Positions 10,487 to 20,939 of a DNA stretch of 64,000 bases are shown here, one piece after another. The stretch spans positions 1-64,000 of the forward strand of contig JABANP010000098.1 of assembly GCA_013115135.1 (NCBI GenBank). Reading direction: 5' to 3'. The stretch's first letter is position 1; every line of letters begins with the position of its first letter. Origin of the DNA: Perkinsus olseni (lineage: Eukaryota > Perkinsozoa > Perkinsida > Perkinsidae). The notes beneath the pieces were generated by a model. That model searched no databases. It saw nothing but the letters and a program-made list of their open reading frames with translations, and was not told the origin of the DNA. The position numbers were made by a program, and so were the translations under genes.

Positions 10487-10806
10487 AGTGGAGAGTAGTG
10501 GAGACACGATGACACAATTTGCCATTGTGCCAAGAGCTCAATATGCCAGAACGCATAATAGGTTGCCACTAGGTTCGAGACCGGTATCCGGAGCCGATCC
10601 CGGCAGTGATTGGGACAGTTGTTCCGTGGCGCCGAGCGCGACACTTATACTTTGTGCAGCACGCGTGCACAAAGCGTTTCGTCTTCTAGCGTTTCGCTAG
10701 AAACCGTTTCATCATTATTCACTAATCACTTATCATACTTGTACTTTCTTAAGTTTTCCCAATTACTATGTCCTCCAGTAATTCTCAGTCTGCGTTGCGT
10801 TCAACT
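10487..10806 (+). repeat. 3' LTR (320 bp), provides a start codon to the downstream gene
   Basis: AGTGG...CAACT, about 97-98% identical to the 5' LTR over aligned bases, lacking its 14 bp insertion. The LTR ATG (10768) is in frame with transporter copy 2 across the target duplication. Confidence 0.92.
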
Positions 10807-12057
10807 CCCTCCAAATCCCCCCTCTCTGATTCTCCGAGCCCGCTGAAGGGGCTGGGCTGGTTTAGAGCCGCCTGTACCATAGTGATGAGCTGTGTTGGAG
10901 TCGGTATTCTGGCGTTACCGGGCACGGGCCCACGCTCCGGCTGGCTTGGGTGTATCATCGGCTTCGCTGTTGCCGCAACCATCGTCTTCTACTGCAACCT
11001 CCTTCTCTGGCGAACTCTCCGCCTCGCCGCTGAAGGCGAATGCCAAGTGGTCAGGTCCCACGAGCAAGCTGTACGAAATTCTTTCGGCATCGCTGCTTCG
11101 ATCTACATCGGGTTCATAATCCACATAACCCTCGGTTCAGTGTGTTGCGCGATGCTCATCCTCATGGGATCTACATGTCAAGCCATGACTCAGGTTCTCG
11201 ATAAGCGTACCTGGATCGCTCTCTGGACGCTCGTAGGCATACCTTTCTCATGGATAAAGGAGATCAAGGATGTTGGCCTTGTCGCGGCTGTTGGTGTTCT
11301 GTCTGCCTCGACTATGGTTATTGTTATAATTGCCGCTTCGGCTGACAGAATGGTCGCTGATGGCATCCCTCAAGATCTCATAGTCGGACCTCGAAGTGCT
11401 ATCGATTTCTTGTCGACCCTGGCCACCTACTTCTTCGTCAACGGCTTCGCTGCCTCGACGCCTACGGTGTGCTACCATATGAACAATCCCATGGAATTCC
11501 CTAAAACGCTGATCGTCGCGATGATCTTCATCGCATTTGTCTACATGACCGTCATGGAGCTTGGCTACGTAGGCTATGGTCAGTCCCTGTCGAACGTCGA
11601 TACAATCGTTAACGCCATATCCCCAAGTGGCGAACCTCTCGACGTCTTCGGGTGGCTCATAAATCTTGCGGTACTTACTGTCATGTTGCCACATTTCCTC
11701 GTCATGTTCACCCCGACGGCAAAGCAAATTGACGTACTGTGCTTCAGTGTTGGCGATAAGAGGCAGTGGTCCACCTTCCAGTCCAAGCTGCTCTGTCTGG
11801 TCGCTCGGACCTGCCTCGTCGTACTCGAAGGATTCATCGCCATAGTCGTCCCCAAGGTCAGTAGTATTGTCAGCCTCATCGGTGCTTTCTGTATTATTCA
11901 GTTCACAATCTTCTTTCCAGTTGCGTGCTACCATAAGTTGAGAAAACGTGATCACTTATCGGTTTCGCGATGGGAGATACTCCTTCAAGTACTTCTCGTT
12001 GCGATCGGATTCGTTGTGATGGGGACGGGCCTGTATGGCACTGTTACCCGATTCTGA
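10768..12057 (+). CDS. AAAP-type amino-acid transporter, copy 2, with LTR-derived N-terminus
   Basis: An uninterrupted 429-residue frame. The first 13 residues, MSSSNSQSALRST, are encoded by the 3' LTR and are the same as the first 13 residues of Gag. The rest is a complete transporter from the fourth native residue (PSKSPLSDSPSPLKG...). Before insertion the native start would have been the ATG at 6020, now stranded 4.8 kb upstream. The membrane part (about 11 helices, GWFRAACT...GVGILALP, SASTPTVCY-like segment, LVMFTPTAKQ) is intact. It differs from copy 1 by about 25 residues, many in the C-terminal half. Transcription, if any, would have to come from the LTR. The cytosolic N-terminus tolerates length change in this family, so the fusion is plausibly functional; this is inference. 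Confidence 0.88.
   Translation: MSSSNSQSALRSTPSKSPLSDSPSPLKGLGWFRAACTIVMSCVGVGILALPGTGPRSGWLGCIIGFAVAATIVFYCNLLLWRTLRLAAEGECQVVRSHEQAVRNSFGIAASIYIGFIIHITLGSVCCAMLILMGSTCQAMTQVLDKRTWIALWTLVGIPFSWIKEIKDVGLVAAVGVLSASTMVIVIIAASADRMVADGIPQDLIVGPRSAIDFLSTLATYFFVNGFAASTPTVCYHMNNPMEFPKTLIVAMIFIAFVYMTVMELGYVGYGQSLSNVDTIVNAISPSGEPLDVFGWLINLAVLTVMLPHFLVMFTPTAKQIDVLCFSVGDKRQWSTFQSKLLCLVARTCLVVLEGFIAIVVPKVSSIVSLIGAFCIIQFTIFFPVACYHKLRKRDHLSVSRWEILLQVLLVAIGFVVMGTGLYGTVTRF
10807..10811. repeat. Target-site duplication, right
   Basis: Second CCCTC. It reads as part of codons for PSK in the LTR-transporter fusion. Confidence 0.85.
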
Positions 12058-14271
12058 GATCCAGTGATCAGTACTGATACAGCACTTTTCAGTCCACGAG
12101 CGAAGCTTCTTGCTTCATAGGTCGTCGTAGGCTGAAAATGAGCAGTCCCGGCTGCTTAGCTACACCGTGGAACTACCGACCCTCGTGCACATTGACATGA
12201 AGTGGCACCCATTGAGTCTTATTCAAAAATGTTTTACTTCCCAGTCACGTCTGAGCCGTCTCCTTGGCCCTTCTTTTACCAGTCTCTTATTTTGTTGTTA
12301 AGAGCGAGAGTTCGTTGAAGGGAGAATACGCAAGAGCTTATGTGGAAACAAGTCCCCGGAGTGAGGCTGCTCATATGCGCAGTCTCCCCTTGGCTGCTGT
12401 TCGGGTTATGTGCACCTACTGACACCTTGTCGTGCTCGCCGCCTTAACTTCATCATCTCACGGCAACGAATGAAATGAATGGACACTTTGTTGAACCAAT
12501 TTTATTGTATCTTGTTATGTCATGTCTCCGCTGTTCTGGACAGTGTTGTGTGTAGTGGGGTATTTCCGACTTGTGCAGGTCGCATGTCTGGCGGAAGGTT
12601 GCCCAGCAGCATGACTAACTCATGTCCACCTTGTTCTCACAGCTATTTGTGCTGTGCTGTTGGTATTACTGGCATCAACGGTTTGCATCCTCGCATGTGT
12701 CGTACTCGTGACACGTACAACCTCCCGCCAACAAACCCCCAGCGCTGGGTAACTTGTGTCGGTTGCGTGGATGTGGGGATCTATGCCATCGATGCTATGG
12801 TGATGTCACCCGGCTCAAGGCAACTGCGTCTTGACAAAGACGGTCTTGTGACTGAGCCACTCTAGACTAGAATTCGTTTGGCTCACGAGCTGCCAACAAG
12901 CGTTGCGGTTTGTCGTAGCCTAAGGCGTTTCACATCTCTGCGAAGAAATTCTCGGTGGGAGTTCTATACAGATGGATTTACGAGAACGGAATCACGGCGA
13001 TAGTGAGACTATGATCTTCGTAATAGAGTTCAATGCTAGACTGAAATTCTCATGATGCAGAGGCTTGGTCGTGTGAACAATGTGTGAATTCGCTCTGACC
13101 TCTTTGCCATTGATCAGTGTCAGGGGCACCAACCGGGTAGTAGCCGGTATCCACTGTGAACAAGAAGTTAGTGGCCACCCTTGCTCAGGAGAACACAGGA
13201 GAACTATCCGACTCCGTACCCAATCTGGTTCGAGTCAGCGGTCTCTAGTATCCTACCTCCACATCCAGGGAGAGGACAGCTGAGTCGAGCTCGCTTCCGC
13301 CATCATAACATTGTGATGATCACCCCCATTACAACTTTATGCTTCTTTCGTTTTGGGAGAGCGTTACTGGCTCTAGCAGTGAACCTCATTGAAGTACTGC
13401 GGTGCACTATAGTGGCAACTGCCTCCATTGCTGCTGCGTACCATGCATCCCAACCTTGCTCTTTGGGCGCCCTAACGCTCGTTGTACGTGCGTTCGTCCC
13501 AGCTAACACGTGCGTTACTCGTGATGCTATTGAACATACGTTCGCCCTTCATCCACAGAGAGATCAGCTTTCTCCGAACCTCTCCCGAGTCCGGTTCTAC
13601 CTTTCTTCGAGCCCCGTCTCAAATAGTTACACTGCACTGAGTTCTATTGCAGCGGCCCTGGCCACACAGCTCATTGCGCGCAAATCTTTGTGCGCCCATT
13701 GCCTCTGCGTTGCAATTCCGCTCACGCCGATCCTCCTACGTAGGATTGCTACCAGTAATGAGGTGCTAGCAAGGAACAGACCCGCGAGACGAAACAGCTG
13801 TGATGACGGTGAGGCTCGACCTTGATCCAGCCCTCCGCAACGGGAGTAGAATATTCCTGATTTGACACAGACAGCTTATGGAGTGAAGCAGTTTTCTCGT
13901 TTCCAATTAAACAGTGGTGGCCATCAACTACTAGTTGACGCTGCCGACTGCCAGCTCGGCACCGAGCAGAGGCTACTGTCCGCTTGCTGACCCTGGCACT
14001 GTCGAATATCGATATGTTTAGGCCATAGACACACACTTCACATACTCTCCATCTGTGCATCATGGGAGTATCGCAGCAAGGCAGTGCTAGCCGCACTGTG
14101 ATTGCTCGTTTTCCGCGCTGGTCGTGTGAGTTTTCGAGTTGTACTACCTGGTTTCACGAAGTTCCCCATCCTGAGTTGGGATGCTGCTACGTCGCGTCTG
14201 CTGCTTGGCCTTCGAGTTCAGACTCCCTAGCGGGCGGTCATGTGTCACCTCAGATCACCCGGTGTTGGATC
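12058..14271. repeat. Tandem-array spacer, copy 3 (diverged)
   Basis: Homologous to the 3474-6020 spacer in order and content but much more diverged and with indels, for example a block around 13400-13650 that copies 1 and 2 lack. A 13181-13825 open frame has no ATG at its start and its counterpart in copies 1 and 2 is not open, so I do not call it a gene. Confidence 0.7.
12478..12840 (+). pseudogene. Decayed transporter fragment (relic 3)
   Basis: Begins with the same 'ATGGACACTTT' region as relics 1 and 2 and keeps the CAVGITGIN/ASTVCIL helix remnant followed directly by the 'CGTACTCGTGACA' stretch, so it has an internal deletion relative to them. More decayed than relics 1 and 2. Confidence 0.6.
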
Positions 14272-15528
14272 ATGATTTCTCCATCCAAATCCCTCGATGA
14301 TGCTCCGAGCCCGCTGAAGGGGCTCGGCTGGTTTAGAGCCGCCTGTACCATAGTGATGAGCTGTGTTGGAGTCGGTATTCTGGCGTTACCGGGCACGGGC
14401 CCACGCTCCGGCTGGCTTGGGTGTATCATCGGCTTCGTTATTGCCGCAACCATCGTCTTCTACTGCAACCTCCTTCTCTGGCGAACTCTCCGCCTCGCCG
14501 CCGAGGGCGAATGCCAAGTGGTCAGGTCCTACGAGCAAGCCGGTCGAGCTTCTTTCGGCATCGCTGCTTCGATCTACATCGGGTTTATAATCCACATAAC
14601 CCTCGGTTCAGTCTGTTGCGCGATGCTCATCCTCATGGGATCTACATGTCAGGCCATGACTCACGTTCTCGATAAGCGTACATGGATCGCGCTCTGGACG
14701 CTCGTAGGCATACCTTTCTCATGGATAAAGGAGATCAAGGATGTTGGCCTTGTCGCGGCTGTTGGTGTTCTGTCTGCTTCGACTATGGTTATTGTCATAA
14801 TTGCTGCTTCGGCTGACAGAATGGTCGCTGATGGCATCCCTCAAGATCTCATAGTCGGACCTCGAAGTGCTATCGATTTCTTGTCGACCCTAGCCACCTA
14901 CTTCTTCGTCAACGGCTTCGCTGCCTCGACGCCTACGGTGTGCTACCATATGAACAATCCCATGGAATTCCCTAAAACGCTGATCGTCGCGATGATCTTC
15001 ATCGCATTTGTCTACATGACCGCCATGGAGCTTGGCTACGTAGCCTATGGTCAGTCCCTGTCGAACGTCGATACAATCGTGAACGCCATATCCCCAAGTG
15101 GTGAACCTCTCGACGTCTTCGGGTGGCTCATAAATCTTGCGGTGCTTATTGTCATGTTGCCGCATTACCTGGTCATGTTCACTCCTACGGCAAAACAGCT
15201 TGACGTGCTGTGCTTCAGTGTTGGCGATAAGAGGCAGTGGTCTGCCTTCCAGTCCAAGCTGCTCTGTCTGGTCGCTCGGACCTGCCTCGTCATTCTTGAA
15301 GGATTCATCGCCATAGTCGTCCCCAAGGTCAGTAGTATTGTCAGCCTCATCGGTGCTTTCTGTATGGTTCAGTTCACAATCTTCTTTCCAGTTGCGTGCT
15401 ACCATAAGTTGAGAAAGCATCATCACTTACCGGCTTCGCGATGGGAGATACTCCTTCAAGTACTTCTCGTTGCGATCGGATTCGTTGTGATGGTGACGGG
15501 CCTGTATGGCGCTGTTACCCGATTCTGA
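14272..15528 (+). CDS. AAAP-type amino-acid transporter, copy 3
   Basis: A 418-residue intronless permease starting at ATG 14272 (MISPSKSLDDAPSPLKG), the site that corresponds to the native start of copies 1 and 2. The frame is open further upstream but without sequence shared by the other copies. About 11 helices: roughly residues 18-38, 41-63, 95-125, 137-155, 160-180, 203-225, 235-258, 287-310, 335-357, 358-378 and 392-414. It is the least disturbed of the three closely related copies and is the best reference for judging the damage to copies 1 and 2. Confidence 0.92.
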   Translation: MISPSKSLDDAPSPLKGLGWFRAACTIVMSCVGVGILALPGTGPRSGWLGCIIGFVIAATIVFYCNLLLWRTLRLAAEGECQVVRSYEQAGRASFGIAASIYIGFIIHITLGSVCCAMLILMGSTCQAMTHVLDKRTWIALWTLVGIPFSWIKEIKDVGLVAAVGVLSASTMVIVIIAASADRMVADGIPQDLIVGPRSAIDFLSTLATYFFVNGFAASTPTVCYHMNNPMEFPKTLIVAMIFIAFVYMTAMELGYVAYGQSLSNVDTIVNAISPSGEPLDVFGWLINLAVLIVMLPHYLVMFTPTAKQLDVLCFSVGDKRQWSAFQSKLLCLVARTCLVILEGFIAIVVPKVSSIVSLIGAFCMVQFTIFFPVACYHKLRKHHHLPASRWEILLQVLLVAIGFVVMVTGLYGAVTRF

Positions 15529-15899
15529 GATCCAGTCAGCAGTGCTCATTCGGGCACATTCAAGTTGAAGGAATTGGGTAGCCGTCGATACACCTTTCAC
15601 GCGTCATCTTTGTCAACACGTCATGGCAACTTTGTCGGCGAAGCTTCTCCTCGCCCTACTTGCCGTGGCTTACACGCCCTCGGCAACCGAGGCTTCGCTC
15701 CGCTGTTTTGTGCCTCTTGTACACGGGGTTAATCAGTCCACGTAATTTCATCAAGTTTTTAGGGTTTATGATACTTAGTCACGTCCGCGTTTTTAGTCTG
15801 TCTGGTTGCTACAATGCAGTCTGAAGCTTTTACTGTCAGTGTTGGAGTTTTGCCGAGTTATTCTGCGAAGAGTGTGTCAGGCTTCCCCTGCGTTAGCGT
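15529..15899. other. Spacer between copies 3 and 4
   Basis: No gene seen. Presumably contains the copy 4 promoter. Confidence 0.6.
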
Positions 15900-17159
15900 A
15901 TGACTGATCCGGCCAAAACTCCTCGTGCTGATGCCCGCGGCAAGTCATCTGGCATTGGTTGGTTTAGAGGGGCTTGCACACTAACGATGACCGCCGTTGG
16001 AATCGGAATTCTGGCGCTGCCGGGCACCGCCACTCGTTCCGGCTGGCTCGGCGGGCTCATCGGCCTGACCGTGGCCGCGACCATCGTATTTTACAATAAC
16101 CATCTGCTGTGGCGAACTCTCCGTCTCGCCGCCGAAGGCGAAGGTGAGGTGGTCAGGTGCTATGAGCAAGCTGCCGGAGCTGCTTTCGGTATCGGTGGCT
16201 CGATTCACCTCGGGTTTGTGCTCCACGTCACACTCGGTACAGCGTGTTCCGTGATGCTCTTATTACTGGCATCCACATGTGAAGCGATGGCTCGCGCTCT
16301 TGACAAGCGCGCCTGGATCGCCCTCTGGACGATCGTAGGCATACCCCTATCTTGGATGAAAGAGGTCAAGAATGTCGGTGTCGTCGCGGCTGTTGGTGTC
16401 CTATCTGCCTCACTTATGGTAATCGTCATGATCGCCGCCTCGGCCAACAAGTTGATCACAGATGGCGTCGGTGAAGATGTCATAGCCGGACCTCGCAGTG
16501 CTGTCGATTTCCTATCGATATTCGCGACCTACTTTTATGCTTACGGTATAAGCGCAACGACTCCCACGGTGTGCTACAATATGAACGATCCCTTGGATTT
16601 TCCGAAGTCGTTGATTGTCGCGATGATCTTTTGCACTGGCGTGTACCTAACCGCTATGGAGCTCGGCTACGCAGCTTATGGCCAGTCTCTATCCAAAGCG
16701 GACACGATCGCAGACGCAATATCTCCACCACGTCAGCCTCTCACCGTCTTCGGTTGGCTCATTAATCTTGTGATACTCATGGTCGTCCTATCGCATTTCC
16801 TCGTGCTGTTCACGCCTACAGCGAAGCAGCTTGACGCTTTGTGCGCTAGTGTTGGTGATAGGAGGCGGTGGTCCGACTTTCAGTCCAAGGTCGCCTGTCT
16901 CGTCGGTCGAACGTGTCTCGTCATACTTGAGGGATTAATCGCCATAGTCGTTCCCAAGGTCAGTAGTCTTGTCAGCTTAATCGGTGCCTTCTGTGTGACT
17001 CAGTACGCAATCTTCTTTCCAGTCGCGTGCTACGTTAAGATCAAAAGACGGAAGCAGATGCCCGCTGCAAAATGGGAACTCCTTCTGTTCGTGTTGCTCA
17101 GCGTTATCGGGCTTGTAGTGATGGCGATGGGTGTCTATGGCGCCGTCGTCCAATTCTGA
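15900..17159 (+). CDS. AAAP-type amino-acid transporter, copy 4
   Basis: A 419-residue intronless permease, MTDPAKTPRADARGKSSGIG, diverged from copies 1-3 (for example TMTAVGIGILALPGTATRSG and GISATTPTVCYNMNDPLDF) and closer to copies 5 and 6. It has a full set of about 11 helices and no frame breaks. The ATG at 15900 is the first in frame and gives a length equal to copy 5. Likely carries neutral or cationic amino acids across the plasma or a vacuolar membrane; substrate is not readable. Confidence 0.93.
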   Translation: MTDPAKTPRADARGKSSGIGWFRGACTLTMTAVGIGILALPGTATRSGWLGGLIGLTVAATIVFYNNHLLWRTLRLAAEGEGEVVRCYEQAAGAAFGIGGSIHLGFVLHVTLGTACSVMLLLLASTCEAMARALDKRAWIALWTIVGIPLSWMKEVKNVGVVAAVGVLSASLMVIVMIAASANKLITDGVGEDVIAGPRSAVDFLSIFATYFYAYGISATTPTVCYNMNDPLDFPKSLIVAMIFCTGVYLTAMELGYAAYGQSLSKADTIADAISPPRQPLTVFGWLINLVILMVVLSHFLVLFTPTAKQLDALCASVGDRRRWSDFQSKVACLVGRTCLVILEGLIAIVVPKVSSLVSLIGAFCVTQYAIFFPVACYVKIKRRKQMPAAKWELLLFVLLSVIGLVVMAMGVYGAVVQF

Positions 17160-18315
17160 GGTTCCACAAGCATCATGTAGCGGAACATTCTGTCGTCATA
17201 TCAAGCGGGATTCATCTCCGAGCTGTGGTCTGTGAGTCACAGACTGGGACGATTTGCCTCACAGCGCATTGCAAGGTCACTGATAAAGACTCTTCAGCAC
17301 AACTTGTACTCTTTATAAATATGTTTAACAATCATGTTCTAATTTTCCGGTATGCGCGGCTTCGCCGCGTTGCGCCGTGTCAAACGCTCCTGTATGAGTA
17401 GAAATGCTTCAGTCGTATCAGCACGACGTCTCGTTATCTCGCGAGAGTCGTGGTTGCATCATATTCCGTCATCCCGCTCCATTGTCTGCGATTCTCTTCA
17501 TTAACGAGTGCATCTGTCTTGTTGGTGGTACGGGAGCACCCTACACTAGTTATGCCATCCAGGAAGCCCCAGGGGCCCAGGGTCAGGTAGATTCCTCGAG
17601 CGCGACGAGAGAAGTGCGGTGGTCCTATCCAACTGCATCTTTAGCTCAACGATCAACCTCGCCAACAGGCCATGATCATGACTTGAGGATTACAACAGCA
17701 TCTAATGCATCGGCCCATCATCAGAGAGCCGACTGCATCCAATCGATGCAGACCTGAGATGACGAACGCAGGGACTACAAGATATTGAACTCCGCTCCTT
17801 CGTAACCCACCGATGCCGAAGAATTACGAGACTGGTCCATTCCAGTCCACGCGCGACTGTCAAGCAGGACTGGAATGTGCACTGGGTGTTAGTAAGCGAG
17901 ACTCGGCCATAACTATGAAACTTGGGCAACAGTAGCAGCTCTGGCTTTAACCTCATCGAGCTCCGGCAAACAAGGCACCACTGGAAAGTCTAAGGCGTGA
18001 CGAAGCTGCGAGACAGCGGCGGCGCCAACCTCAGACGCAGGTGTGGGTGTGCCCAGTTAGAGCTGAAATAAAACTATCGACCTTATGTCCCATCGTGGTT
18101 CTCCGAAACCCGATTTGGCGACTCGCTAGCGACCCCACGCAGCGCGTTTGATGCAGGCTCGATTGTGTGATCGTCTCCATCTCGTAACTAAAGGCGCTTA
18201 CTTTTTCCGAGAAGTCTTCCCGCTCGCAGGGCATCACCAAGCCGTGCACGCTCAGAACACGAGACTCGTTATGGTTGAAAGTCACATTCTCATGAAAGTC
18301 ATGAAAGCTGTGCCA
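17160..18315. other. Intergenic, no gene seen
   Basis: Short frames only. Contains the inverted repeat at 17838-17877. This is the convergent space between plus-strand copy 4 and the minus-strand EF-hand gene. Confidence 0.5.
17838..17877. repeat. 11 bp inverted repeat, 18 nt loop
   Basis: CATTCCAGTCC at 17838-17848 and GGACTGGAATG at 17867-17877 pair perfectly. Confidence 0.6.
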
Positions 18316-19140
18316 TCAGCTGCTATCGCTGCTGGAGCTCTCACCCTCGACATCGACATCGTCCACCTTCGGCGACGCGAACCACTTCACCTGAAGATCT
18401 CAAAGGTCACGAGCGCTCAAATACGCGTCAACTCACGAAATCGAAAAATTCCACCTTCCCAGATTTATCCGCATCCAGCTCTGCGCGTGCCATGCCTATC
18501 TCTTCTTCAGTAAGCTCCTCGCCGAGAACCTCGAAGAGCCTCTTCAGTTCATCCGACTCGATGTTTCCCGATCGGTCAGCATCGTATCTGTCGAACACCT
18601 GCGGGGACGAATCATCTCCAACATGCATCCCAAATCCGAAAACGAGCTCACTCGCTTCAAGTGGCATAAATTGTTCAAACTGATTTTCATCTCTTGCGCC
18701 TTGTTAGTGAGTTCGGCTCGGCTCATGTTGTATCTGCTCTTTCATGCATTGGGCCACTCCACAGTGAACCAACCGGGACAAGAAGAGCTTCTCTATTTCC
18801 TCGGTGGGGATCTCTTCTCCTAAAGAGCAGATAACAGAACGCAGGGGACTTCGCTGAAGACGGGACTGCCGGTGAAGCACAGCGCCACTTACGCTCCGCA
18901 GCCAGAAAAGCTCGAGTGCTCGTCATTGGTGGAACCTGATACGACAAGAATCGAAGATACGCGGCTATAGCGAGTGACAGTGGCGGTAAGGATACCGTTG
19001 AGTCGGGAACTCACGTCTTGTGTAACACTTTTATCGGCGGATGTCATCGGAGCGACAAACTCGTCGTAACTGCGTGGAAGATATCCGGTGGAGCTGACTA
19101 TGTAGACCGCAGAGCACGGGGTGACAGCGGTGACCAAGAT
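18316..19140 (-). CDS. EF-hand calcium-binding protein (C-terminal exons)
   Basis: Minus strand. Two adjacent EF-hands: VFDRYDADRSGNIESDELKR (about 18627-18568) with a canonical D-x-D-x-S-x-N-x-E loop, and ARAELDADKSGKVEFFDF just after it. The reading frame then meets a GTGAGT donor and resumes after a TTCAG acceptor as VKWFASPKVDDVDVEGESSS and a stop at 18316, an acidic Ser-rich tail. Upstream candidate exons include QFEQFMPLEA before a GTGAGC donor at about 18652, EEIPTEEIEKLFLSRLVHCG near 18820, and YLPRSYDEFVAPMTSADKS near 19080-19030. The 5' end is not identified. Calmodulin/centrin-like arrangement, but which family is unclear. Confidence 0.65.
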
Positions 19141-19379
19141 GGATTACCCGAGGGAGTGCGACGCTGCGGAGTCCATGGAGGCCTCAGTGAAGTAGGAAAC
19201 TTTCTTCTCCCTTCCGGCGCTGACCTGCAATGAAGGGGTTTCCGCCTTCATGCCCACCGGCGAACATTTGTCCACAAAAAGACACGAGACGTTGAAGTGA
19301 CTACCGCGACCTGACACTCTAGGAGGGGAAACCACCGTCAGCCGGGGATCCATGGTCTATGATCTCAGTACGCTGGCAC

Positions 19380-20582
19380 GGTAGAAAGCCAACTCACGTC
19401 TCTTCTCAATGGAGGCCTTTGCCTTCCTCCTCAAGTCAGTCAAGCTGCATGGTCGATCGAGATTGGCGATGTTGTCCTCGTCGCTAGAGGAATAATCCGA
19501 CCGGACAGTACCTAGCGTGATCGGCCGCGTGCCGTCTCGTCAACTGCTAGCGACATATGAGCCTCAGATAGAAACGAGCTTTCCCTCACTTCCAGACTTG
19601 CGTCTCTGTGCCACAACTGGTGCTTGGATCGCCGGACGCGTCAGGCGAGCCACCGGCAGCTCCCCAGTGCGCACTAGCGGCGTTCCTTCTCTCGCCCTAC
19701 ACAGGAGTCTGACCCATCGAGATGGTAGCAGTGAAAAACCATTTACATTCCGGAGCGGGCCGAGGGAGGGGAAGATCTTGCAGACATCGGCACCTACAGC
19801 GAAGGGTAGCGACATCAGCCACGATGGCCCCTTACAGCCAGCATGTATCCGAAGGGTCGCTCGCCCGCAGGCATACCAGTATTGGGAATGGCATCAGCCC
19901 ATCTGCTGAGGGAGCGCTCGATGTAGTCGAGGTACTTGAGAAGTAGATCACCGTCACCTGATGTGCTCAGGATACATCCGAAGACTATTGTGCAGCTCAT
20001 TTTTCTCCTATCAGCGGTTGGACACCGAGCGCTACCCCTCAAGCACCAACTTCCAGCCCTATCGGACCTCACCTTGCATTCCCGAGTCAGCATCCTGTGC
20101 GACTCTCTTCCTTGGCGACCGTGGCTGCTGATCCTCCTCGAGGCGAGATGGATCGCCGAGACCTCGACGCTGAGAGACTGAACTCGCCCGTAGCCTTCGC
20201 CCGGTTTGATAACTCGGCGACAGCTCACCTCTTTGTGAAGAGCCTTGGCTATCTCTCTAGCAGTTGACAGAGCCTCATCGATGACGACGGTTAGGATATT
20301 CCCCAGGGCTTTGGAATTGCTCTGAACACCTTCCTTCTTTTCATCAATATCCCTGCTGAGTCCCGCCAGTGCCTGAACGATGGAATGGTGCTCCATCACA
20401 TCACGGACACCCGCCAGCATGGTAGCTAGGCAGATGAACAATATCATCCGCCTCTCCCACGGAGGTAGACGACAGGCTTCTCTATCGACGCTCATACTCG
20501 CTGCCTCTTCTGAATGTCGCCTGCGACTCTGGCGTGATGCATGCCCAGGGCCTTCTTGAGCTTCCCATTCTCTTTCACCCAC
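19380..20582 (-). CDS. Unrecognised intron-rich gene, candidate exons
   Basis: The best protein-like stretch is about 20530-20240 on the minus strand (LPPWERRMILFICLATMLAG through EIAKALHKE), a hydrophobic helix followed by a helical, charged segment, ending at a GTGAGC donor. Weaker stretches follow at about 20180-20070, 19990-19830 and 19820-19570. I do not recognise a family. It could be the 5' part of the EF-hand gene or a separate gene. Confidence 0.35.
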
Positions 20583-20939
20583 CCCTCGATGTCTTGTGAC
20601 AGAGTATTCGAGTAGGTCGCTAGTCTAGCAGAGAAGCAAGGCCTCTTGACTCGACCAACTCTGCTGTACTCAGTGAGTACTACTCACCCGAAGTTCTGCT
20701 CCTCGAGTTTGACGAAGATCCTCACTATCTCTGCGACTTCTGTGATACCAGTGGCCTGCTTGATTGTACGAAAGGCCTGAGAAAAGTAACATTCTCCTTC
20801 ACATGAGAATACTCAACCCCCAAAAGGCCGATCACAAGTTTTCGGATCGCTTTCATCCCCGGATATAACGAGCAGGTTTCGACAAACGCCCGTGGTCGAA
20901 GTGACGCAGCAATCAACAGGCTACGCGGGAAGAAGCTTT

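Larger units (their letters stand above)
6033..10806 (+). mobile_element. Ty3/gypsy-order LTR retrotransposon, defective
   Basis: A 4774 bp element with two LTRs, a primer-binding-site candidate, a polypurine tract, gag with a zinc knuckle, aspartic protease, a truncated reverse transcriptase, RNase H and integrase. The order PR-RT-RH-IN places it with Ty3/gypsy (Metaviridae) rather than Ty1/copia. It is flanked by a 5 bp target duplication CCCTC (6028-6032 and 10807-10811) and lies in codons 4-5 of transporter copy 2. It is not autonomous: the N-terminal two thirds of the RT domain is missing, gag/protease and protease/RT are in different frames, and there is an in-frame stop at 8226-8228. 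The LTRs differ by a 14 bp indel and about seven substitutions, so insertion is fairly recent. Confidence 0.95.

Noticed and set aside
13181..13825. 214-codon open frame in the third array spacer
   Set aside because: No ATG at its start, no recognisable content, and the matching DNA in spacers 1 and 2 is not open.
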